Position numbers and translations under genes: made by a program. Below the pieces are notes generated by a model, which did not search any database, was not told where the DNA came from, and saw only the letters and a list, made by a program, of their open reading frames with translations. From contig NZ_AZXF01000011.1 of assembly GCF_000515115.1 (NCBI RefSeq), positions 62,001 to 126,000 on the forward strand: DNA of 64,000 bases, read 5' to 3'. Shown piece after piece: positions 18,419 to 26,486 of the stretch (positions within the stretch are counted from its first letter, which is position 1; each line of letters starts with the position of its first letter). This stretch comes from Nocardiopsis sp. CNT312 (GTDB lineage: Bacteria > Actinomycetota > Actinomycetes > Streptosporangiales > Streptosporangiaceae).

Positions 18419-19006
18419 CTACCAGGACCCGCCGACGAGTTCGCGCACCGCGGGCCGCACGGCGTCCAGAACCGTCGGAAACCACACCGAGAACGTGTGC
18501 TGGGCCATCATCTGCTCCAGCCTGGCGGGGTCGGCGAACACGGTTTCGGCGATCTCTTCGGGATCGGGCTTCAGATCGCCGCGCCCCATCCCCACGAAGA
18601 GGTGGTTGTACTCCTGCTCGACCAGTTCGGAGTCGGGGTCGCGGTGGTGGTAGCGCACCGTTCCAGCGGCACGCATGAGGTCGGGTGCCGTGCCCAGCTC
18701 CTCGGCCACGCGCCGGGCCGCGGCGGCGAAGGGCTCCTCCCCGGGGTAGGGGTGGCCGCAGCAGGTGTTGGACCACACCCCGGGCGAGTGGTACTTGCCC
18801 AGGGCACGGCGCTGGAGGAGCATCCTGCCCTCGGCGTCGAAGAGGAAGACCGAGAAGGCCCGGTGCAGTTGCCCCGGCGCCCGGTGGGCGGACAGTTTCT
18901 CGGCGGTGCCGATGGTGGCACCGTCCTCGTCGACCAATTCGAGCATGATCGGTGCGTCGGCTCGGTCCGCGGAGGCGGCGCGGGCGGCGACGGAACTGGT
19001 GGACAT
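18419..19006 (-). CDS. idi: Isopentenyl-diphosphate delta-isomerase, type I
   Basis: Interconverts IPP and DMAPP, supplying the starter for geranyl diphosphate. 195 residues with the Nudix-like IDI fold: LHRAFSVFLFDAEGRMLLQR, the catalytic cysteine in WSNTCCGHPYPGE, RRVAEELG, and the catalytic glutamate in LVEQEYNHLFVG. ATG at 19006 has GAAGG six bases upstream and is preferred to the ATG at 19012. It lies 89 bases after the methyltransferase gene in the same direction, so it likely boosts precursor flow to 2-methylisoborneol. Confidence 0.95.
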   Translation of the reverse strand: MSTSSVAARAASADRADAPIMLELVDEDGATIGTAEKLSAHRAPGQLHRAFSVFLFDAEGRMLLQRRALGKYHSPGVWSNTCCGHPYPGEEPFAAAARRVAEELGTAPDLMRAAGTVRYHHRDPDSELVEQEYNHLFVGMGRGDLKPDPEEIAETVFADPARLEQMMAQHTFSVWFPTVLDAVRPAVRELVGGSW

Positions 19007-19095
19007 GGGCATCCTTCGCGGTAGGGGCCTGGGCACGCTGCGGTCAGGGGCGGGGTGCCCGCCGCAGCGGCGGCGGGCACCCGGGACCGGCCGGA

Positions 19096-19956
19096 TCAGA
19101 TCCGGTCGGCGGCGATGAGCAGGTAGTGGAAGCTGCCCTCCTTGTAGGCGGTCAGGAACGGGTCCTCGATACCGGTCGCCACCGAGGACTGGGCGCGCAG
19201 CTCCCAGTACGGGATCGTCTGGTCCGTGAGGTCGACGACGTTGATCGGGACGAGACCGTTGGCTGCCATCGCCCTGAAGTAGGCGCTGCGCGGGTGGATG
19301 TTGCAGGTGTAGTGCTCGTCGATGCGGCTGACCGCCTTGGACCGACCGCCGGTCACGTCGTTGTAGCAGCCGGTGATGGTGACGTAGCGCCCCCCGTGCC
19401 GGAGCAGGCGGGCGTGCTCGCTGAAGAGTTCGAACAGGTCCACGTACATGGTCGACTCGTTGTTCCAACTGGCCCGCAGCGAACCGGTGTCGAACCCGGT
19501 GTCCAGCATATTGCGGAAGTGGAAGGCGACCTTGTCGGAGACGCCGCGCTCCTCGGCCTGGCCGTTGGCGAAGTCCACCTGCTGCTGGGAGATGCTCACC
19601 CCGTCCACATGGCAGCCGAAGCGCTGGTGGGCCATGAAGCTGGTGCCGCCCCGGCCGGACCCGGTGTCCATGATGCGGTCCTCGGGCCGGATGTTGCCGA
19701 GGTGGTCCAGGAGTACGTCCGCCTGGGCCGTCTCCAGGCGGTGCAGTTCCTCGATGATGCGCTGGTCGCGGGTCTCCTCCGGCCCCTCCAGGACGGAGGG
19801 GTCGTAGTCGCCGAGGCCGTAGTGGTGGTGGTAGTAGCCGTCGACCTCACCGAGGCGGATGTTGACGGGGTCCTTCTCGGCGTTCCAGTACTCGGCCACG
19901 GAGCGCTGGTAGTCGGTGCGCAGGACGTGGTCGGCCTGGGGCATGGTGGACGTCAT
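19096..19956 (-). CDS. Geranyl diphosphate 2-C-methyltransferase
   Basis: Adds a methyl group from S-adenosylmethionine to C2 of geranyl diphosphate, giving 2-methyl-GPP, the substrate of 2-methylisoborneol synthase. 286 residues, close to known GPPMTs (~290). SAM motif I is MDTGSGRGGTSFMAHQRFG; VSISQQQVDFANGQAEERGV and WNNESTMYVDLFELFSEHAR are typical of the family. ATG at 19956 with AAGGAG about 10 bases upstream. It lies 55 bases downstream of the synthase gene, the usual pairing. Confidence 0.95.
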   Translation of the reverse strand: MTSTMPQADHVLRTDYQRSVAEYWNAEKDPVNIRLGEVDGYYHHHYGLGDYDPSVLEGPEETRDQRIIEELHRLETAQADVLLDHLGNIRPEDRIMDTGSGRGGTSFMAHQRFGCHVDGVSISQQQVDFANGQAEERGVSDKVAFHFRNMLDTGFDTGSLRASWNNESTMYVDLFELFSEHARLLRHGGRYVTITGCYNDVTGGRSKAVSRIDEHYTCNIHPRSAYFRAMAANGLVPINVVDLTDQTIPYWELRAQSSVATGIEDPFLTAYKEGSFHYLLIAADRI

Positions 19957-20011
19957 GTAGGGGTGGCTCCTTCGTGTTCGGCTTACCGGGTTGCGAGGGG
20001 AAGCGGGGCCC

Positions 20012-21346
20012 TCAGGTGTCGTTGTTCGTTTGGTGGTACCGGCCGCTCTGGGCGTGCCACTCGCGGCTGCCACCGATCCAGGCCCACAGGTCGGCCAGGA
20101 AGCGGCGCAGCTCGGGCGAGCCGGCCGTGGCGAGGGCGAAGGCCTCCGCCTCGATGGTGTGCATCACCTCGTCGTGGATCTCGACGGTCCGTGCGACGGC
20201 GTCGCTGAGGGAGAGGTCCTCCTCCGAGGCGATGAGTCTGGGCAGGCTGAAGTCGCCGGGGTCCTCCTTGCCCATGGAGTACAGGTCGTTGACGATCACG
20301 CTGGCCGTGCCGGCCATGGTGAACACGCGGCGTACACGCGGGTCGGCGAACTCCTCCTGGGAGATCTCGTAGCCGGCGATGGTGTCCACCAGCACCATGC
20401 AGGGCACGAAGCTGTTCTCGTGCCGGTGCATGAGGAACTCCCAGACCGGCGGCCGCTGGCCGGCCGTCGCCCAGACCGCCTCCTGGTTGTAGGCGACGAA
20501 CATGATCGCCAGTTCGTGGCGCAGGCGCCGCACCTGCGCGGAGGTGGCCAGGGCGGACAGGTTGCGCAGCGCCGAGCGCAGGGCGACCGCGACCGGGTCG
20601 GCCCGCACTTCCTCCTCCAGTTGCGGGGCGTAGTCGAGCGGAAGGTGGGCCTGGTCGATGACGGAGTGGGCGATGGCCAGGCGCTGGCCGAGCAGTTCGG
20701 GGCGGGCCTCCTCCACCTCGCCGTCGACGTAGTGGTCGTCCACCGCCCACTCCGACAGCGCGCACTTGGCCGCCGCCAGCAGGCGGTCGGGGTTGTCGGT
20801 GGCGGGGTGGGCGAGCATCATGAGCCGTCCGAACTCGGCCCTGCGGATCTTGTCCAGTTGCCCGGGGTAGATCCCCACCTCCTCGGCCCACTCCACCAGC
20901 CGTGCGTCGACCTCCCGGCCCAGGGCCGGGTCGTCCCGGACGGCGGGCGGGCAGTACAGCACCAGGTCGGTCCGGCCGTCCCCCCGTTTGCCGGGGTGCT
21001 CGGCAACCCGGGCCCGGGCCTTCGGGCCGCCGTCGGAGGACGGCAGCCGTGGGCCGGAGGGGGCCGGTGGAACGGGGGGGAGCACCACGGCCGCGGGGGC
21101 GCCCCCTGCCGTGTCCGCTGTGGGTGGACGCTCGGGGAGCAGGGCCGTGGCCGCCGCGCTGCCGAGCCCTCGCGGGCCGGTCGGCAGCCGGGTGGCCGCG
21201 GCCGCCTCCCCGGTACCCGCGGGGGCGGGCCGGGGTGCGAGCAGGTCGGATCGGCCGGGCCGCTGCGGGTCGCGCAACAGCACGTCCACCAGGTCCGCCG
21301 CCGTGTGGGTGGCGGCGGAGGCCGACATCCGGGACAGCAGTGACAC
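20012..21346 (-). CDS. 2-methylisoborneol synthase (class I terpene synthase)
   Basis: Cyclises 2-methyl-GPP to the earthy odorant 2-methylisoborneol. 444 residues. The catalytic domain (from ~125) has the Mg-binding acidic motif DDHYVD at 203-208 and the NSE motif NDLYSMGKE with Asn353, Ser357 and Glu361. The first ~125 residues are Ala/Pro/Gly-rich and predicted disordered; in Streptomyces the equivalent extension carries the signal for loading into the family 2B encapsulin shell. GTG at 21346 has AAGGAGG upstream. It begins 35 bases after the encapsulin gene. Confidence 0.95.
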   Translation of the reverse strand: MSLLSRMSASAATHTAADLVDVLLRDPQRPGRSDLLAPRPAPAGTGEAAAATRLPTGPRGLGSAAATALLPERPPTADTAGGAPAAVVLPPVPPAPSGPRLPSSDGGPKARARVAEHPGKRGDGRTDLVLYCPPAVRDDPALGREVDARLVEWAEEVGIYPGQLDKIRRAEFGRLMMLAHPATDNPDRLLAAAKCALSEWAVDDHYVDGEVEEARPELLGQRLAIAHSVIDQAHLPLDYAPQLEEEVRADPVAVALRSALRNLSALATSAQVRRLRHELAIMFVAYNQEAVWATAGQRPPVWEFLMHRHENSFVPCMVLVDTIAGYEISQEEFADPRVRRVFTMAGTASVIVNDLYSMGKEDPGDFSLPRLIASEEDLSLSDAVARTVEIHDEVMHTIEAEAFALATAGSPELRRFLADLWAWIGGSREWHAQSGRYHQTNNDT

Positions 21347-21381
21347 CGTCTCAGTCCTCCTTCCCTGTCTGCGGCGGGCGG

Positions 21382-22788
21382 TCAGCCACGCGGGTGGACC
21401 TCGACGTTCTCCAGGACACCGAGGGCGTCCGGGACGAGCACCGCGGCGGAGTAGTAGGTGCTGACCAGGTAGGAGATGATGCCCTTGTCGTCGATGCCCA
21501 TGAAGCGCGCGTTCAGGCCGGGCTCGACCTCGTCGGGCAGGCCGGTCTGGTGCAGGCCGATGACGCCCTCGTTGTCCTCACCGGTACGCACGGCGATGAT
21601 CGACGAGGTCTGGTGGTCGGAGATCGGGATCTTGCCGCAGGGCAGGATCGGCACCCCGCGCCAGGAGGGCACCTGGTTGCCGTTGAAGTCGATGGTCGGG
21701 ATGTTGAGACCCCGGCTGTTGCACTCCTTACCGAAGGCGGCGATGGCCCGCGGGTGGGCGTAGAGGAACTGGGTGTTGCGCCGCATCGTCAGCAGGTCGT
21801 CGATGTCGTCGGGGCTGGGCGGGCCGTTGTGGGTCTGGATGCGCTGTTTGAAGTCGCAGTTGTTGAGCAGGCCGAAGTCGGCGTTGTTGACGAGCTCGTA
21901 CTCCTGGCGCTCGCGCAGGGCCTGGATGGTCAGGCGGAGCTGGTGCTCCGTCTGGTTCATCGGCTTGTTGTAGAGGTCGGCGACGCGGCTGTGCACCTTG
22001 AGGACGGTCTGGGCGACGCTGAGTTCGTACTCGCGGGGCCGGAGCTCGTAGTCGGCGAAGGTGGTGGGCAGGTCGGGCTCGCCCTCGTGGCCGGAGGCCA
22101 GCGCGATCTCGGCCTCGCCGTGGGAGTTCTGCCGCTGCTGGGGCAGGCTCTGGACCCGGGTGATCTGGGTCTGGAGGCTGGGTGACTCGTCCACCAGGGA
22201 GATGAACCGCTCCCGGGGCAGTTCGAGGAGCGTTCCGGCGGTGGCCGCCTTGACCGTGTACTCCCACGTGGGCTCGCCGGAGTCGAGGAGGTGGCGCTCA
22301 CCGAACTTGTCGCCGTCGGCCAGGATGCCGAGCCGGTTGGTCTCCCCGTAGTGGCCCTGGGAGGTCTGGTGCACCCGGCCGTGCGCGAGGAGGTAGAGGT
22401 GTGTGGCCGGCGCGCCCTGCTGGGCGAGCACGTCCCCGGGTTCGAACTCGCGCTGGACGAAGCGGTCGGCGAGGGCCTCCAGGACCTCCTCGTCGTCGTA
22501 GCCCCGCAGCAGGGACAGCTCGGCGAGTTCCTGGGGGATGACCCGGACGTGCGAGCCGGTCTGGTTGAACTCGATCCGCCCGTCGCCGATGGTGTAGGTC
22601 AGGCGCCGGTTGACCCGGTAGGCGCCGCCGTCGGTCTGCACCCACGGAAGCGTCTTCTGGACCCAGCGGGAACTGATCCCCTGCATCTGCGGGGCGGACT
22701 TGGTGGTGGTGGCCAGGTTGCGCGCCGCCCTGGTGGCGAGGCTGCGCTGCTCTTCGGTCCGCACCTCGGGGACTGAGTCGATCGACAT
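21382..22788 (-). CDS. eshA: Family 2B encapsulin shell protein (EshA-like)
   Basis: 468 residues, as for EshA of Streptomyces (~470). Sequence outside ~85-205 matches the HK97-fold shell of family 2 encapsulins (N-terminal arm [21 protein letters not shown]-terminal [20 protein letters not shown] and [19 protein letters not shown]). Residues ~85-205 are a cyclic-nucleotide-binding-like domain ([20 protein letters not shown], then DKFGERHLL at 161-168). FGE is kept but Trp175 stands where the phosphate-binding arginine is normally found. It is first in the operon with 2-methylisoborneol synthase, its probable cargo. ATG at 22788 has GAGGAGAG about 9 bases upstream. Confidence 0.95.
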   Translation of the reverse strand: MSIDSVPEVRTEEQRSLATRAARNLATTTKSAPQMQGISSRWVQKTLPWVQTDGGAYRVNRRLTYTIGDGRIEFNQTGSHVRVIPQELAELSLLRGYDDEEVLEALADRFVQREFEPGDVLAQQGAPATHLYLLAHGRVHQTSQGHYGETNRLGILADGDKFGERHLLDSGEPTWEYTVKAATAGTLLELPRERFISLVDESPSLQTQITRVQSLPQQRQNSHGEAEIALASGHEGEPDLPTTFADYELRPREYELSVAQTVLKVHSRVADLYNKPMNQTEHQLRLTIQALRERQEYELVNNADFGLLNNCDFKQRIQTHNGPPSPDDIDDLLTMRRNTQFLYAHPRAIAAFGKECNSRGLNIPTIDFNGNQVPSWRGVPILPCGKIPISDHQTSSIIAVRTGEDNEGVIGLHQTGLPDEVEPGLNARFMGIDDKGIISYLVSTYYSAAVLVPDALGVLENVEVHPRG

Positions 22789-23324
22789 CCGCGGTGTCTC
22801 TCCTCGTGGTTTTCGCGAACCCGTCCGCAGGCCGTGCCGCGGGCGGGTCTCCGCTGGGTCGTGTGCAGTGGGGCACCCGGGCCGAACAGCACGTCGACCT
22901 TCGGGCACGCTCCGTAAACCGAGGAACACACTAAAAGGGCCGCCTTGACCGCACAACCGATTCTCGGATTTCCCTTACGTCCACGAAGCGGGAGCCCCCG
23001 ACCGAAGAGCCCTAATACCGGGAAATGCGAATGACACTCCACCTTCCTCACACACGCCACCGGCCACAGGAATCGGCCTCCACCTGCATAGACTCTCGAA
23101 TCCATGGAAGGAAGAGACACACTCACACCTCACCCAAAAGTCCGATTCGCCCTTTATTTCATGACATTCTTCCCCGCACCCAAGAGAGCATCCCACCGAT
23201 TTAAGATCACCACTCCCCCACCATTCCGGACCCACAGAACTCCAGGAGAAAAACTCACATAAACGACATCTCATCCGGCCACACAGGATCGACCGCCAGG
23301 CGGACCGCCCAACCGAGAGCAAAA
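22789..23324. other. Long AT-richer region upstream of the encapsulin operon
   Basis: 536 bases without a credible gene. From about 22905 the composition falls to roughly half GC, far below the flanking genes, with strand-biased C/A tracts on plus. It must contain the encapsulin promoter, and its length leaves room for developmental regulator sites. No open frame here shows actinomycete codon use. Confidence 0.6.
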
Positions 23325-23343
23325 TTTGGTTAGCCCAACCTCA
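23325..23343 (+). promoter_or_regulatory. Iron box (DtxR/IdeR/DmdR-type operator)
   Basis: TTTGGTTAGCCCAACCTCA matches the 19-base actinobacterial iron-repressor consensus TTAGGNTAGNCTAACCTAA at all but about three positions and is a good inverted repeat. It stands just before the decayed siderophore-interacting protein gene, a classic iron-regulated target. Confidence 0.65.
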
Positions 23344-23386
23344 CCGTGCAACCGACCGCAGCCCTGTCCCCTGGCAGAGTCCCCCC

Positions 23387-23990
23387 GTGCAGACCCGCCG
23401 GCCCGAGCAGCGCGCGCTGATCCGCGCCCGTGCGGTGCGCGCCACGACCAGTGCGTGCGCCTCCCCCTGCCCCGAGGGGTCCAGGATGAGCTCCACATGC
23501 CCCTTCCGCCGGAAGCAGAGGCTGGTACGTGCAGCTCCTGGCCGTGTCCACGGCCAAGCGCCCGCCCGTGCGCAACGACACGGTGCGGCGCTTCGACGCC
23601 GACAGGCCGGAGACGGACACCGGGCCCCTCGGCCACGGCGACGCCGGCGCGGCCTCCGCCTGGGCCACCGCGGCACAGCCGGACTCCGGATCGGACCCCC
23701 GACCGAGGGGTCTGCTACCTGCCCGCGGCAGGGGCGGCTTGACGGCTCATCATCGCGGACGGGAGCGGGCTGCCCGCCGCGGCCTCGATCCTGGGTCAGG
23801 CCCCCGAGGACCTGCGCGCCGAGGTCTGCCCGGAGGTTCCCGCCAGGGCCGACGCGCGGAGACCGTCGGCCCCCAAGGCATGGCAGCGCACGGGCTGCCC
23901 CGGAAGGACACCCGCACCGGCCCCGGACGTCTGGCCCTGGAGACCGTCCGTGCCGCCGGGACGCCGAGCGCCGTCCCGGCCGGCATCCGG
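23387..23990 (+). pseudogene. Decayed siderophore-interacting protein (ferric-siderophore reductase) gene
   Basis: One frame reads VRNDTVRRFDADRPETDTGP, then LGHGDAGAASAWATAAQP, matching the FAD-binding core of siderophore-interacting proteins (family pattern YTVRRFDxxxxELDxDFVLHGDxGPASxWA). After a stop and frame change, LIIADGSGLPAAASILGQAP matches the family's NAD-binding segment (LLAGDETALPAI). The pieces lie in different frames, the usual RxYT tyrosine is lost, and no intact frame spans them. An iron box precedes it. Ends are approximate. Confidence 0.6.
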
Positions 23991-24188
23991 GCCAGGGGGC
24001 GATGTGCCGCACATCCGGCATGTACACCCTAATTCTGTATGTGGGACGAATCAGAAGCATGGTCCGCCCTGTGGAAGGCCCCGGGCAAACCGGATCGCCT
24101 GCCCCGCCGGGTTCTCCGGGATCCCCGCGACGGCGCGCACACCTCGGTGAACCGCACCGGCAGGCCCACCGGTGCGACCATCGGAGAC

Positions 24189-26486
24189 ATGACACGTCGA
24201 GTCGAGAACGACCCTGCCCAGGACGCGCCCCGGGTGGACCCGCCGGGGCGCAGCTCCGTGGGCCTGCCCTCGGTACTCAACAGCCTCCGCCAGGTCGGTG
24301 AGAACGCCGGGGTCAGGCGCGGGGTGCCCGCCATGCTCGCGGTCAACCAGAAGCGCGGTTTCGACTGCCCCGGGTGCGCCTGGCCCGAGCCGGGACGGCG
24401 GCACACGGCGGAGTTCTGCGAGAACGGCGCCAAGGCCGTCGCCGAGGAGGCCACCGGCCGGGCCCTGGCCGCGGAGTTCTTCGCCGAGCACCCCGTCTCC
24501 GAACTGGCGGAGCGCTCCGGCTACTGGCTGGGGCGGCAGGGCCGACTCGCCGAACCCCTCTACCTCGCCGAGGGTGCCGACCACTACGAGCCGATCACCT
24601 GGGAGAGCGCGCTGGACCTGGTCGCCGGGGAGCTGCGCGCTCTGGACTCCCCGGACAAGGCGGTGTTCTACACCTCCGGCCGCACCAGCAACGAGGCCGC
24701 GTTCTGCTACCAGCTCCTCGCCCGCCTCCTGGGCACCAACAACCTGCCCGACTGCTCGAACATGTGCCACGAGTCCTCCGGGGCGGCGCTGACGGAGACC
24801 CTGGGCGTGGGCAAGGGCAGCGTGTCCCTGTCTGACCTGTACAAGGCCGATCTGATCATCGTGGCCGGGCAGAACCCGGGCACCAACCACCCCCGGATGC
24901 TCAGCGCCCTGGAGCGCGCCAAGCGCTCGGGCGCGCGGATCGTCACGGTCAACCCGCTGCCGGAGGCGGGGCTGCGCGAGTTCCGCAACCCGCAGACGGC
25001 GCGGGGGCTGGCCGGACGCGGAACCGAGCTCACCGACCTGTTCGCGCAGATCCGCCTGGGCGGCGACCTGGCGCTGTTCTCCGCCGTGAACCGGCTGCTG
25101 CTGGAGGCCGACCGGCGCGGCGAGCCGGTGCTGGACCGGGCGTTCATCGAGGAGCACACCCACGGGTTCGACGCCTACGCCGAGGACCTGCTCTCCGAGC
25201 CCGGGGCGGAGTTCTGGCCGCGGGTGGAGCGGGCGACCGGGCTGGAGCGGGAGCTGATCGAGCGCATCGCGCGGAGTGCGGTGGACTCGGAGCGGACCGT
25301 GGTGTGCTGGGCGATGGGCCTGACCCAGCACAAGCACTCGGTGCCCACCATCCGCGAGGTGGTGAACCTCCTGCTGCTGCGCGGCGACGTGGGCCGGCCC
25401 GGCGCGGGCGTGTGCCCGGTTCGAGGGCACTCCAACGTGCAGGGCGACCGGACGATGGGGATCTTCGAGCGCCCCTCGGCCGCGTTCCTGGACGCGCTGG
25501 GCGCCGAGTTCGGGTTCGAGCCGCCGCGCGCGCACGGCCTGGACACGGTGGACTCCATCCGCGCGATGGCCGAGGGGCGCGTGCGGGTGTTCTTCGCGAT
25601 GGGCGGCAACTTCGTGGCGGCCAGCCCCGACACGAACACCACCGAGGAAGCGATGCGCCGGGTGGGGCTCACCGTGCACGTGTCCACCAAGCTCAACCGC
25701 TCGCACGTGGTCACCGGCACGCGGGCGCTCATCCTGCCCGCCCTGGCCCGCAGCGACCGCGACCTGCACGGGGACCGCAGCCGATGGGTGACGGTGGAGG
25801 ACTCCATGGGCGAGGTGCACGCCTCCCACGGAGTGCTGCCGCCCCTGTCGGAGGGGATGCGCTCAGAGGTGGACATCGTCCGCGGCGTGGGGGAACGGCT
25901 GTTCGGAGAGAGCCCGGTGGCGTGGTCGCGCCTGGCCGACTACGACCGGGTGCGCGACCACGTGGCGGCGGTCGTCCCCGGGTTCGAGGACTTCAACGCC
26001 CGAGTGCGCCGACCGGGCGGCTTCACCCTGCCGCACGCCCCGCGCGACGGCCGGCGCTTCCCCACGGCGACGGGGAGGGCCAACTTCACCGTGAACGGCC
26101 GGTACGCCCCGGAAATCCCCGAAGGGCGGCTGCTGCTCCAGACCCTGCGCTCGCACGACCAGTACAACACCACGGTCTACGGGCTCGACGACCGCTACCG
26201 GGGTATCACCGACGGTCGCCGCGTGGTGCTGGTCAACCCCCGGGACTGCGCCGAGCTGGGGGTGCGGGGCGGTCAGTACGTGGACCTGGTGGGCGAGTGG
26301 TCCGACGGTGTCGACCGGCGCGCACCGCACTTCCTGGTGGTGGAGTACCCCACGGCCCGGGGCTGCGCCGCCGCCTACTACCCGGAGACCAACGTGCTGG
26401 TGCCGCTGGACTCCACGGCCGACGTGAGTAACACCCCGACGTCGAAGTCGGTGGTGGTGCGCCTGGAACCGGAGACCGGGACCTGA
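24189..26486 (+). CDS. Molybdopterin oxidoreductase, YdeP/FdhF-like family
   Basis: 765 residues, the size of E. coli YdeP (~760). N-terminal cysteine motif FDCPGCAWPEP and a later AEFCENGAK match the formate-dehydrogenase-alpha-like subfamily that binds an Fe-S cluster. YTSGRTSNEAAFCYQLLARL, PDCSNMCHESSG and GQNPGTNHPRM belong to the bis-MGD binding domains; LLLQTLRSHDQYNTTVYGLD and the final domain are the dinucleotide-binding domain. The substrate is unknown; YdeP is linked to acid resistance in E. coli. ATG at 24189 is chosen by length. Its 3' 254 bases overlap the converging transporter frame. Confidence 0.9.
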   Translation: MTRRVENDPAQDAPRVDPPGRSSVGLPSVLNSLRQVGENAGVRRGVPAMLAVNQKRGFDCPGCAWPEPGRRHTAEFCENGAKAVAEEATGRALAAEFFAEHPVSELAERSGYWLGRQGRLAEPLYLAEGADHYEPITWESALDLVAGELRALDSPDKAVFYTSGRTSNEAAFCYQLLARLLGTNNLPDCSNMCHESSGAALTETLGVGKGSVSLSDLYKADLIIVAGQNPGTNHPRMLSALERAKRSGARIVTVNPLPEAGLREFRNPQTARGLAGRGTELTDLFAQIRLGGDLALFSAVNRLLLEADRRGEPVLDRAFIEEHTHGFDAYAEDLLSEPGAEFWPRVERATGLERELIERIARSAVDSERTVVCWAMGLTQHKHSVPTIREVVNLLLLRGDVGRPGAGVCPVRGHSNVQGDRTMGIFERPSAAFLDALGAEFGFEPPRAHGLDTVDSIRAMAEGRVRVFFAMGGNFVAASPDTNTTEEAMRRVGLTVHVSTKLNRSHVVTGTRALILPALARSDRDLHGDRSRWVTVEDSMGEVHASHGVLPPLSEGMRSEVDIVRGVGERLFGESPVAWSRLADYDRVRDHVAAVVPGFEDFNARVRRPGGFTLPHAPRDGRRFPTATGRANFTVNGRYAPEIPEGRLLLQTLRSHDQYNTTVYGLDDRYRGITDGRRVVLVNPRDCAELGVRGGQYVDLVGEWSDGVDRRAPHFLVVEYPTARGCAAAYYPETNVLVPLDSTADVSNTPTSKSVVVRLEPETGT

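Noticed and set aside
22975-23322. 115-codon minus-strand frame in the AT-rich region
   Set aside because: Codon use is unlike actinomycete genes (many Cys/Trp/Phe codons), no ribosome site and no family resemblance.
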